Shown here: positions 26,538 to 34,280 of the stretch, in pieces
Layout: each line of letters begins with the position of its first letter
Numbering within the stretch: the first letter of the stretch is position 1
Source of the DNA: UBA1876 sp003446665
GTDB lineage: Bacteria > Synergistota > Synergistia > Synergistales > Thermovirgaceae
Assembly (NCBI GenBank): GCA_040616305.1
Contig: CP159918.1
Location: 1,922,001-1,986,000 of the forward strand
Direction of reading: 5' to 3'
Length of the DNA: 64,000 nt
Made by a program: the position numbers and the translations under genes
Notes under the pieces: generated by a model
What the model was told of the DNA's origin: nothing
The model's database searches: none
Seen by the model: the letters and a program-made list of their open reading frames with translations, nothing else

Positions 26538-27152
26538 ATGAGAGCGAAAAAGACTGAGACCGTGGTAAGGCAGGAACAAATATTGCAGGCCGCCCTCGAA
26601 CTGGCTGGCCAGGAAGGCGTTTGCAACCTCAGCATCTCAGGCATAGCGGAACGCGTGGGCATCGTGCCTTCGGCCTTGTACAGGCATTTCAAAAGCAAAG
26701 ACGAAGTTTTGGACGGCATCCTGGACCTTCTGAAAGAACGCCTATTCGGAAATGTCAATTATGTGAGAAAGCATACTAGCGAGCCCCTGAAGCGGCTTGA
26801 AATGCTTTTGATGCGCCATATCCGCCTCTTGAGCAAAAATCCCTCTTTTCTTTATGTCGTCTTTTCCGACGGAATTTTCAACGGAAGACCCGAACGTAAA
26901 ACCAGGGTTGCCGAGATCATGAGAGGTTACCTGGGAAGAATCCAGCAGATTATAGAGGAAGGGAGGCAGGAAGGCTCCATACGAAAAGACGTTGACCCAA
27001 AAACGGCTTCAATTATGTTTTTGGGGATAATTCTGCCCGCTGCTGTGATTTCGAATGTTTCCGGAAAGGATTTCGACATGGTCGCCCATGCTGAAAGAGC
27101 TTGGCCTGCTTTCCTCAGGTACATCGCCGAACAAAAGAGACCAGAGCCTTGA
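26538..27152 (+). CDS. TetR-family transcriptional regulator
   Basis: A 204-residue regulator with a TetR helix-turn-helix at residues about 10-57 (ILQAALELAGQEGVCNLSIS, GIAERVGIVPSALYRHFKSK). A helical ligand domain follows, with RRLEMLLMRHIRLLSKNPSF-like sequence. It probably governs itself and the DUF6448 gene 78 bases downstream. The ligand is unknown. Confidence 0.92.
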   Translation: MRAKKTETVVRQEQILQAALELAGQEGVCNLSISGIAERVGIVPSALYRHFKSKDEVLDGILDLLKERLFGNVNYVRKHTSEPLKRLEMLLMRHIRLLSKNPSFLYVVFSDGIFNGRPERKTRVAEIMRGYLGRIQQIIEEGRQEGSIRKDVDPKTASIMFLGIILPAAVISNVSGKDFDMVAHAERAWPAFLRYIAEQKRPEP

Positions 27153-27230
27153 ATAATCCAGATCCTGCGAAGTTCAGTCGGCTTGCAGCAAGTGCAATTA
27201 TAAATTGCGAAACAAAAGGGAGGGCTAAAA

Positions 27231-27827
27231 ATGATGTTTTCAGTGACCAAAATAATTGTGATGGTTGTTTTCGCAACGTTTGCCGTAATGTTAATGTCAA
27301 GGGGTAAGGCATACGCGCACTGTGACACCCTTGACGGGCCGGTTGTGACTACTGCGCGTTCCGCTCTCGAGACAGGTGATATTACACCGCTGCTGAAGTG
27401 GGTTTCGCCCGAGGAAGAAGAAACCATCAAGGCGTCTTTCGAGCGAGCCTTGTCCGTTAGAAAACTTGGAGTTCAAGCGAGAGAGCTGGCCGACATGTAC
27501 TTTTTCGAAACGCTGGTTCGCATTCACCGAGCCGGTGAGGGAGCTCCCTATACCGGCCTCAAGCCAGGCAGCGACGTCGATCCGGCGGTCGCCCTTGCAG
27601 ACGAGGCGATCGAAATCGGTTCCGTAGACAAGCTCGCCAATGTCCTGACCCAAGCCCTTGATAAAGGACTCAGGGAACGCTACGAAAAGGTTATGGAACG
27701 CCGCAGGTACGTCGATGAAAGCGTAGAAGCAGGGCGGGAATACGTCGAGGCCTATGTCGATTTCACCCATTTCGCGGAAGGTATTCACGAAATGCTGAAA
27801 GAAGGTGCTTCCCATCACGCACATTAA
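27231..27827 (+). CDS. Secreted DUF6448-type protein
   Basis: A 198-residue protein with an N-terminal signal peptide (hydrophobic to about residue 28, ending YA-H). The mature part begins AHCDTLDGPVVTTARSALET, the hallmark of the family, and is helical, with EADMYFFETLVRIHRAGEGA-like text and a His-rich end SHHAH. The function is unknown; the N-terminal AHCDT and C-terminal His cluster suggest metal binding. GGGAGG precedes ATG 27231. It is probably co-transcribed with tetR. Confidence 0.82.
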   Translation: MMFSVTKIIVMVVFATFAVMLMSRGKAYAHCDTLDGPVVTTARSALETGDITPLLKWVSPEEEETIKASFERALSVRKLGVQARELADMYFFETLVRIHRAGEGAPYTGLKPGSDVDPAVALADEAIEIGSVDKLANVLTQALDKGLRERYEKVMERRRYVDESVEAGREYVEAYVDFTHFAEGIHEMLKEGASHHAH

Positions 27828-27896
27828 ACATATGTCGGGAAGTCGCTGGAACATTGATTTTTTAAAAAACGAAATGCAAGGATAAAAAAGTCAAAA

Positions 27897-27938
27897 AATC
27901 CGGGCTCTCCTCCTCCGGCTGGTTGAAGGGCCCGGATT
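27897..27938 (-). terminator. Hairpin with T-run on the minus strand, no obvious gene
   Basis: AATCCGGGC (27897-27905) pairs with GCCCGGATT (27930-27938). On the minus strand it is followed by TTTTTT. The 263-base gap 27828-28090 otherwise holds nothing recognisable. Confidence 0.35.
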
Positions 27939-28090
27939 CTCGAAAAAAAGTAGTTCGAGCCTACCGTAGACGTCCTGTGCCGGAATGTAAGGACTAGCGA
28001 CCTGAGGGTAACGTAAAAAACCTTGAAATCGGCATTTCCAGCATATCGGTATTTTAGCACCTTTGTATATTTAATAAGGAGGTCTTCTCC

Positions 28091-28666
28091 ATGGCAGTGG
28101 AACTGGCAAAAAACGTGTACTGGGTCGGAGTCGTGGACTGGGCGCTGGATCATTTCCACGGGCACGAGTTGTCAATTCACCGCGGTTCGGCCTGCAATTC
28201 TTACCTCGTAAAAGATGAAAAGACAATCCTCATCGACACCGTGTGGAATGCCATACGGGAAATGACCGACGCCATAAGCGAAGGGCTTGGGGAAGGGAGC
28301 GTACCCTTGCGTGTCTTCCACATGCCCACATCCGACAGGAACGATGTCATCGCGGAAATTTTCAAGACGGGCGCAGTGATAGTTGGCTCTTCTACGATCA
28401 ACGGCGGCGTCCTGCCAACTATCGCACCTATTCTTGAAGACCCCAAAGGACTCAAGTTCCGTAACAAAATAAGCGGGGCTTTTGGTTTCCATGGTTGGAG
28501 CGGCGAATCGGCACTCAGGATAAAAAAACACATGGAATCTCGCGGCTTCCCGGTTGTCGGGGAGGGTGTAGCGGCTAAATGGCGACCTGCGGCGAAAGAC
28601 CTGGAAGCCTGCCGTGAATACGGACGCGAGATAGCCGGAAAGCTTATGGAAGAAATTTCCCGATAA
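28091..28666 (+). CDS. A-type flavoprotein (FprA-like) with its central half missing
   Basis: Residues 1-50 match the beginning of the metallo-beta-lactamase domain of A-type flavoproteins (LAKNVYWVGVVDWALDHFHG, CNSYLVKDEKTILIDT). The frame then passes directly into the flavodoxin domain (WNAIREMTDAISEGLGEGSV; SSTINGGVLPTIAPILEDPK; AFGFHGWSGESA). Typical members have about 400 residues; this has 191. The diiron ligands (HxExD and the later His/Asp) are all gone, so oxygen or NO reduction is impossible as written. The junction keeps the frame at IDTVWNA, where both source segments would normally encode a DT dipeptide. A free flavodoxin role cannot be excluded. The ribosome-binding site is good. 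Confidence 0.82.
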   Translation: MAVELAKNVYWVGVVDWALDHFHGHELSIHRGSACNSYLVKDEKTILIDTVWNAIREMTDAISEGLGEGSVPLRVFHMPTSDRNDVIAEIFKTGAVIVGSSTINGGVLPTIAPILEDPKGLKFRNKISGAFGFHGWSGESALRIKKHMESRGFPVVGEGVAAKWRPAAKDLEACREYGREIAGKLMEEISR

Positions 28667-28693
28667 GACTTATTCAGACAAGGAGTGTTATTT

Positions 28694-29446
28694 ATGGACA
28701 AAATCACGCGGCAAATCATCAAGATCGACGAAAACAAGTGCGACGGTTGCGGACTCTGCGCCGAGGCTTGCCACGAAGGGGCGATCCGCATTATCGACGG
28801 TAAGGCCAGGCTGATTTCTGAATCATACTGCGACGGACTGGGAGACTGCATCGGAGAATGTCCACAGGGCGCCATCACCTTCGAAACGCGCGAGGCCGCC
28901 CCCTACGACGAAGAGGCGGTAAAACAGAACCAGGCGAATGAGACCCTGCCCTGCGGGTGTCCGGGAACGGCCACTCGGTCTTTAAAGCAGCAGGATGAAA
29001 GCACCCCATGTTGCGAAGCACCGGAGGTTTCGGCTGCTCCGACAAAATCCACGCTTTCGAACTGGCCAATCCAGTTGCGCCTGGTACCTGTAAACGCCCC
29101 TTACCTCAAAGGCGCCGATATACTTCTGGCCGCGGATTGCACGGCCGCATCGATTCCCGATTTCCATTCGAAATACCTCAACGGGAAAATCCTTTTGATG
29201 GGCTGCCCCAAACTGGACGACGCGGAGGCTTACAGGAAAAAACTCGCCGACATGATAAAAGCCAACGGCTTCAGAAGCATACACGTCGTAATAATGGAAG
29301 TTCCTTGCTGCGGTGGACTTTCCAGACTGGCCGAAAACGCCGCGGAGGACGCAGGACTTACGCTTGACCTTAAAAAGACCGTGGTCGACGTCAGGGGAAA
29401 GGCCATTAAGGAAGAAACGCTTCGATACCGTTTCCCTAACGCCTGA
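28694..29446 (+). CDS. Ferredoxin-type 4Fe-4S protein with Cys-rich C-terminal domain
   Basis: A 250-residue protein. Residues about 8-65 form a two-cluster ferredoxin: CDGCGLCAEAC and CDGLGDCIGECP. A linker holds further Cys (LPCGCPG, STPCCEAPE). The C-terminal domain has GADILLAADCTAASIPDFHS, LLMGCPKLDDAEAY and VPCCGG, seen in stand-alone electron-transfer proteins beside oxygen-defence genes. It sits 27 bases after the flavoprotein remnant, so it was probably its electron donor. ATG 28694 has AAGGAG upstream. Confidence 0.88.
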   Translation: MDKITRQIIKIDENKCDGCGLCAEACHEGAIRIIDGKARLISESYCDGLGDCIGECPQGAITFETREAAPYDEEAVKQNQANETLPCGCPGTATRSLKQQDESTPCCEAPEVSAAPTKSTLSNWPIQLRLVPVNAPYLKGADILLAADCTAASIPDFHSKYLNGKILLMGCPKLDDAEAYRKKLADMIKANGFRSIHVVIMEVPCCGGLSRLAENAAEDAGLTLDLKKTVVDVRGKAIKEETLRYRFPNA

Positions 29447-29455
29447 CGTGTCTGT

Positions 29456-30322
29456 TTAACCCTCGCAGGGCGGCTCAATGGCCGCCCTGCGTTTTTTATC
29501 TGTGCCGGTTTTTCCCTTGCCGCGAACAAAAGCCGGTCGTCCCTCAAAAAACGTCATTTCGGGGACTACGCGAGACCTGTCCCTTTCAGAGCAAAAATCC
29601 ACGTCTGGTTCAAGCCCGAGGCGGAACAGCTCTTTCATGTGCGATGCGCTTTTTACCCCTTTCGAAAGATCGGCGCTGAAAAAGCTCCACAGACTAGATG
29701 CGATACGAGCCCCATCATCCAAAAGGGAGTTCGGGCTTCTTTCCAGTATTTCCGAAACCAGCAACCCGGCGCAGGTCGTATCATCCATGGCCGCTCGCCC
29801 ATCTTTCCCCGCACAAAGGATGCCTATGGACTCGGCTCTTTTCATGGCCTCCTCGACGACTGCGGAAGCGTTCCTCGCGGAAGCGCAAAGAACGGGACGT
29901 CCCTGGTCAAACGCGCGCAGCCAGGCCTTGGTCCCGTTCGATGTGGTCATAACCGCGCCGGCGTACCTTGCCGGTATTCCTCCCAAAAGCTCCCTTGGGG
30001 AATTGCCGACGTCGAACCCTTCGGGCGGGAGGGCGTTCCTCTCGCCCATAAGGAGCCAGTCGCGCCCGAGTCCTTTATGGAGCGAACGCGCCTCTTCTAC
30101 TGTTTCCACAGGTACGATCAGGCGCCCGCCCTGGTCAAAAAAGGTGACTACCACCGTGGAAGCCCTTACAATATCCACCACGAGCCAGATATCAACGAGA
30201 GGAAGATCTTCCGAAGGCAAAAGGCAGACACGAACTACTCGTGGGGGTGCAGGCTCTTTTGCGTTGCTATCCGACACGACGATCGTCCTCCCGAAAAAAG
30301 TTTTGGGAAATCCTGTTTCCAT
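29456..30322 (-). CDS. comB: ComB-family 2-phosphosulfolactate phosphatase
   Basis: A protein of about 288 residues. The family motifs are present: VVDIVRASTVVVTFFDQG, MGERNALPPEGFDVGNSP, MTTSNGTKAWLRA, CAGKDGRAAMDDTTCAG and the C-terminal LEPDVDFCSERDRSRVVPEM. ComB hydrolyses 2-phosphosulfolactate in coenzyme M synthesis. Bacteria without CoM also carry it, and no comA or comC is present here, so the actual substrate is uncertain. The start is doubtful: ATG 30322 has a weak site, and in-frame ATGs at 30355, 30370 and 30379 add an extension not usual for the family. The C-terminal tail is encoded by a terminator stem. Confidence 0.85.
   Translation of the reverse strand: METGFPKTFFGRTIVVSDSNAKEPAPPRVVRVCLLPSEDLPLVDIWLVVDIVRASTVVVTFFDQGGRLIVPVETVEEARSLHKGLGRDWLLMGERNALPPEGFDVGNSPRELLGGIPARYAGAVMTTSNGTKAWLRAFDQGRPVLCASARNASAVVEEAMKRAESIGILCAGKDGRAAMDDTTCAGLLVSEILERSPNSLLDDGARIASSLWSFFSADLSKGVKSASHMKELFRLGLEPDVDFCSERDRSRVVPEMTFFEGRPAFVRGKGKTGTDKKRRAAIEPPCEG
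29465..29497 (+). terminator. Strong terminator lying inside the 3' end of comB
   Basis: A perfect 10-bp stem (29465-29474 with 29481-29490) is followed by GTTTTTT. It ends the ferredoxin transcript but lies within the last codons of the convergent comB gene (29456-30322). Confidence 0.85.
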
Positions 30323-30513
30323 TCTATATGAGATCCCGCACAAAATCTTGACCATCAGCGGATAAGTCATGCGCGCCACCGTGACGACTGGAACATGATA
30401 GGATATACTAAGTTAGAAGAATAAAGGGTTCCTGGTCCTGGTCCCGGCCCCGCGCCCCGCCATGATGCGGGAAACCCCGCAAATCCGGTTTGAACGAGAA
30501 GGGAGGAATTGAC

Positions 30514-30936
30514 ATGCTGAGCATCTCGGAATACCTTTCGGTGGGTCTTTCCCATGACGTAACGATAACAGTCTCGGAAGAAGAAGCCGTAGGGAATTTT
30601 TCTCCCCGCCTGGATCAGCTCCTGGCCACTTCCGCATGCGTGAGGGCATTCATCAGGGCTGCCGTAGAAGCGACGGACAGCCATTTGCCCGACGGATACA
30701 TAACCGTCGGCCAAAGCATAGAAATCAACCACGAGGCACCGTCGTTTTTGGGAACTACGGTAACCTTCAAGGCCACGCTCGTGCGTATCGAGGGCAACAA
30801 GCTAACCTACGAACTTTCGGCCTGGGATCACGCAGGGGTTGTCGCGACAGGACAGCACGTACGGGCTGTAGTTAACTGGGAAATCCTCATGAACAGGGCT
30901 CGAGAAAGGGCCTACTCCAGGGACAGGGGAGTCTAG
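30514..30936 (+). CDS. Hotdog-fold thioesterase (fluoroacetyl-CoA thioesterase-like)
   Basis: A 140-residue protein of the hotdog type. The pattern LATSACVRAFIRAAVEATDS, then DGYITVGQSIEINHEAPSFL and GTTVTFKATLVRIEGNKLTY matches the FlK-like thioesterase group. The conserved His in INHEAPS and the C-terminal HVRAVVNW fit. ATG 30514 has GGAGG upstream; the frame extends further 5' but without a site. Substrate is unknown, probably an acyl-CoA from fermentation. Confidence 0.8.
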   Translation: MLSISEYLSVGLSHDVTITVSEEEAVGNFSPRLDQLLATSACVRAFIRAAVEATDSHLPDGYITVGQSIEINHEAPSFLGTTVTFKATLVRIEGNKLTYELSAWDHAGVVATGQHVRAVVNWEILMNRARERAYSRDRGV

Positions 30937-30943
30937 AAAATGC

Positions 30944-30973
30944 AGGGGGGCGGCCCAAGCCGCCCCCCTCTTT
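30944..30973 (+). terminator. Terminator after the thioesterase gene
   Basis: A perfect 11-bp GC stem (30944-30954 with 30959-30969), loop CCAA, is followed by CTTT. Confidence 0.8.
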
Positions 30974-31525
30974 CGGTCCGAATCGCTATGCCGGTACAAC
31001 CAACGTTTTTCGCATACTGCCTCGCCGCCCTCTTGGATTGCGCGAAACGCAACGGAAAATGCTTTCCATACTCTTCGAGAACGGCAGTCTGCATTTTCGT
31101 ACACCAATTTGTTGTAGGTTGTCTGGTCCTTAGTCTCGTTTTCGGCCCACAGGTCTCACTTTGGGGAAAGTTTATGTCCACTCACCCAAGTACAAAACCA
31201 GCAGACCGTGATAAAAAAAGCCGAATCCCAAATGTTTGCTTCGATTCTTTCAAGTAGCGATACACCTAAATGATCTGGAAAATATTTTACTCCCTTTTTT
31301 CGCTCGCATCAATAGACGTGCATACACTGATTCGCCTGAGTTGCTCCCGTGAATGTGTTTAAAAAAACGGGGAAGCGTTGAAGCCGCTCCCCCTGTTTTC
31401 CTATACAATCCGAGGATTGCAAAGACAACCTCCGAGCATTAATTTTTCTCGTTCGGATTGTCTTCTCCTTGTCCACCAGCGGAATCACCGGCGGTATTGT
31501 TGTCGCTTCCTTTTCCAGGATTTGA
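30974..31525. other. Gene-poor stretch, probably decayed
   Basis: No frame here combines a ribosome-binding site with a recognisable product. An 82-codon minus frame (30933-31181) crosses the thioesterase terminator and is not credible. The region precedes a truncated hydrolase, and the missing N-terminal part of that gene could not be found in any frame here. Confidence 0.4.
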
Positions 31526-32293
31526 GTTATCTCCAAGTCCGGAATTACTTTAAAATCGCCGAAAGGCCATGACCACCGAGCTGTCGAAGGTAACGCTTTT
31601 TCCGCTTTCGGTGGAGACAGTCCCGGACTTAAGGCAGGGATAAACGAGAAGGGGCTGGCAGTGGTCACGGCAACCGCTTCGGTCATACCTAAAAACGAAC
31701 GTGGCACAGACGAGGGCGACAGGATCAATTCCCACGAGATACTTAGCACCTTCGCGACCGTAGATGAAGTCCTCGCGCAGAAGGAGCGCTTCACCAGGAG
31801 TTCCTACTATATGGTAGCAGATGCTGAAAAGGTCGCCGTCTTCGAGGGCGCTCCCGACGGAAAAACCGAGGTGAGGATAATCGACGACGGATATATCGCA
31901 CAGACAAACCATTACGTATCCTCCAGCCTAAAGTGGTATAACAAGCGGGCCTCAACGAGCAGCAAAACCAGGTATGAAAGGATAACTAAACTTTTGGCGT
32001 CGAAACAAGGCGACCTGACGATGGAGGACTTCATAGCCTTCAGCGAGGACAGAAACTCGGGACCGGACAACAGCATTTTCCGTGAAGGCAGCAATCCTGG
32101 AAAATCCAGGACCGTCGCTACCTGGATAATAACTATTCCCAAAGGCAAGGCACCGCAACTTTACGTGACGATGAAAGATCCTGGAAAGGATTTTCGGGCC
32201 TACTCCGGTATACTCGATGCCGAGTTTTGGGGTATCCGGACGGCATCCGCGGCGCGAACCGATGGCCCCAGCCGTTCCATTTCCACTCCATGA
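31526..32293 (+). pseudogene. C45-type Ntn hydrolase, N-terminus lost
   Basis: The open frame from 31526 contains AFGGDSPGLKAGINEKGLAV, VTATASVIPKNERG and then LAQKERFTRSSYYMVADAEK, QTNHYVSSSLKW, FIAFSEDRNSGPDNSIFREG and KSRTVATWIITIPKG. These match the middle and end of linear-amide C-N hydrolases related to acyl-CoA:6-APA acyltransferases. In that family the nucleophile is a Cys at the start of the mature chain; no such Cys, signal peptide or start codon with a ribosome-binding site is present. The gene therefore lacks its catalytic residue and is a remnant. The last 20 residues also look frame-shifted. Confidence 0.68.
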
Positions 32294-32351
32294 AAGCGGC
32301 GGTTTCGCGTCACTGTTTTTCCGCATCCGGCGCCAAGAGTCACACGAAAGC

Positions 32352-32389
32352 AAAAAACTTCTTATCAAGCTGCTTCTTGCAGCTTGATA
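32352..32389 (-). terminator. Terminator of the helicase gene
   Basis: TATCAAGCTGC (32363-32373) pairs perfectly with 32379-32389; on the minus strand TTTTTT follows at 32357-32352. Confidence 0.85.
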
Positions 32390-32399
32390 GAGATGTCGG

Positions 32400-33995
32400 T
32401 TAGGACTCTCTTCGGGCGGAACCACTTACCTCAATTTCACTGATCTTTTCCTCGAAACCGTAAATCGTTCCGTCGATCTCCTCGACGGTCCGGTCGAGGT
32501 ACTGCATGCCTACTATCTCGTAACCCGCCGGCAGGTGGTTGGCGAAACGCTTTACCTTGAGCAGTGCCTTGAGATAGTTTTTTTCAAAGAGATTTATGAC
32601 CTGTGCCGCCGTCAAGGCGTCGGCCTTTCCGTCCCAATAGAAGAGCTGGGCCATTTCGAGGTTCTCCCCTATTTCCATTTCTCCGTACCAAATATCGGCG
32701 AGCACCGCCTTGAAACGCTCCCTCTCTCCCGAAGGAACCATGTCTCTTATTGCCCTGTCTATGTACCTGAGCCCCTGGCGAAGCTCATCTTCCACGATGG
32801 CAACATCGAGCGGCGGAAGGGAATATTTTGCTATGAACTCTGCCTCGTCGACGATGGTCCTGTGTTTTTTGAGAAGCTTGCCGTAATCGGGCTGGAGACT
32901 GACGCTAGCCCGCTCCGGGGGAGATTTGACCAACTTTCTGAAAATGGTCCCTGTGTCGGCCCTGCGTTGTTCGTAGGGCGAATCCTTGAGCCACGTCACG
33001 TATCCGGTATCGAAAAGCCCTTTACGACCTGCCCGGCCCGCCATTTGCAGAAAGTCGTTTTTCGAGATGGGTTCCCTGTCGTGATACTTCACCAGCTGGG
33101 CGAAAACGGCATACTCAGCCGGCAGGTTCACCCCCAGAGCAAGCGCATTGGTCCCTACAACCACGTCGAGAATCCTTTCCCTGAAGGCCGCCTCGACGAG
33201 GAGTTTCTCCTTGGGAAGCATCCCACCGTGATAGACTCCTACACCGCGCAAAAGGGGCATGTGTACTTTCGGCACATCAAGGATGTCAGCCAGGTCATAG
33301 AGCCTTTTCCTGTAAGCCTTGCTCCTGCGTTTCCTTTTCCGGGCAATCTTGTATGCAAGGTCTACAGCACCTTTCTGGGAAAAAACAAACACCAGGGCGT
33401 CATGGATCGATTCCAGCCTGAAGGGTCTTCGAGGCAGAAAGACCAGATCGGTCACCCTCTCGTTGCCCTCATAGACGACAAAGTCGCGGTCTGCGATCCT
33501 CGAGAGGTACCGGCCCACATCGTGGGTGCCGCCAAAGGTCGCCGACATTACCAAAAGGCGCGAGTCGGGATGGGAATTCCTGATGCCTTCAATGTATGTC
33601 CGGGCCCGTTCGGGATCCCCGAAAATGTAGTGAAACTCGTCTATTATCACTGAAAGCCCAGGGTTGCCGGCGTATTTCAGGGTGTATATCTCCTGGGTGC
33701 AGCAGATGATGTCGGCACCCTCGTTTTTTTTGAAGTCCCCCGTCTCTATGCCGACATCGAGCCCCATCTTCCTCAGGTCGAGGTACCGCTCGTTGCTCAG
33801 GGCCTTGATGGGTGCCGTAAAAATGATACGTCGCCTGCTCGGGGGTATGACGTTACCTTCCGTGTCCAGAAGTCCGGCCCACAAATAGGCCACCCAGGTC
33901 TTTCCAGATCCCGTCGGGGCAGCCAGAACGCCGTCTTTCGCCTGTATAGTCTCGAAGGCTTCGATCTGCCATGGATAAAAGCGCCGTTCCTCCAT
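32400..33995 (-). CDS. Ski2-like superfamily 2 RNA/DNA helicase
   Basis: A helicase of about 531 residues. Motif I is APTGSGKT, motif Ia TAPIKALSNERY, motif II DEFH, motif III SATFGGTHD, and the second RecA domain ends QMAGRAGRKGLFDTGY (motif VI). An insert of basic residues (ARKRKRRSKAYRKRLYDLAD) follows the second-domain start, and a C-terminal helical region lies from about 400. Ski2-like enzymes unwind RNA or DNA; short bacterial versions are poorly studied. ATG 33995 follows GGGGGAAG; ATG 34037 is possible. Single-gene unit. Confidence 0.9.
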   Translation of the reverse strand: MEERRFYPWQIEAFETIQAKDGVLAAPTGSGKTWVAYLWAGLLDTEGNVIPPSRRRIIFTAPIKALSNERYLDLRKMGLDVGIETGDFKKNEGADIICCTQEIYTLKYAGNPGLSVIIDEFHYIFGDPERARTYIEGIRNSHPDSRLLVMSATFGGTHDVGRYLSRIADRDFVVYEGNERVTDLVFLPRRPFRLESIHDALVFVFSQKGAVDLAYKIARKRKRRSKAYRKRLYDLADILDVPKVHMPLLRGVGVYHGGMLPKEKLLVEAAFRERILDVVVGTNALALGVNLPAEYAVFAQLVKYHDREPISKNDFLQMAGRAGRKGLFDTGYVTWLKDSPYEQRRADTGTIFRKLVKSPPERASVSLQPDYGKLLKKHRTIVDEAEFIAKYSLPPLDVAIVEDELRQGLRYIDRAIRDMVPSGERERFKAVLADIWYGEMEIGENLEMAQLFYWDGKADALTAAQVINLFEKNYLKALLKVKRFANHLPAGYEIVGMQYLDRTVEEIDGTIYGFEEKISEIEVSGSARRES

Positions 33996-34200
33996 AATCT
34001 TCCCCCTACCGAAAAGGATTACCCCTTCATCCTTCAACGATTAACGCGTTGCCGTCTCTTGAAAGCATCTTTATCTATTATAAGAAAGGGACGTAAAAAC
34101 CGCTCTGTCTCCTCCACAGGTTTCGTGGTCGGCGTTTTCCTTGACGCCATGGAAGGAAACGTTTACACCTTAATACCTTTTACGCTTAAACCGGTTTCGT

Positions 34201-34244
34201 AAAAGTGAAAAGCCCGCTCGGGGGTCCGGAAGCGGGCTTTTCAC
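34201..34244 (-). terminator. Terminator of the CoA-disulfide reductase gene
   Basis: A 14-bp perfect stem (34205-34218 with 34231-34244) around a 12-base loop; on the minus strand TTTTAC follows. The 34038-34204 gap holds nothing else. Confidence 0.85.
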
Positions 34245-34280
34245 TCGAGATCCTCAGCAGGACCCCGTTGGAATGTGGTT

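Noticed and set aside
29478..30365. Plus-strand frame of 295 codons opposite comB
   Set aside because: comB motifs on the minus strand are clear; the plus frame is low-complexity Ser/Arg-rich.
30933..31181. Minus-strand frame of 82 codons in the gene-poor stretch
   Set aside because: It runs through the thioesterase terminator, has no convincing ribosome-binding site and matches nothing known.
32535..33653. Plus-strand frame of 372 codons opposite the helicase
   Set aside because: Shadow of helicase codons; no ribosome-binding site.
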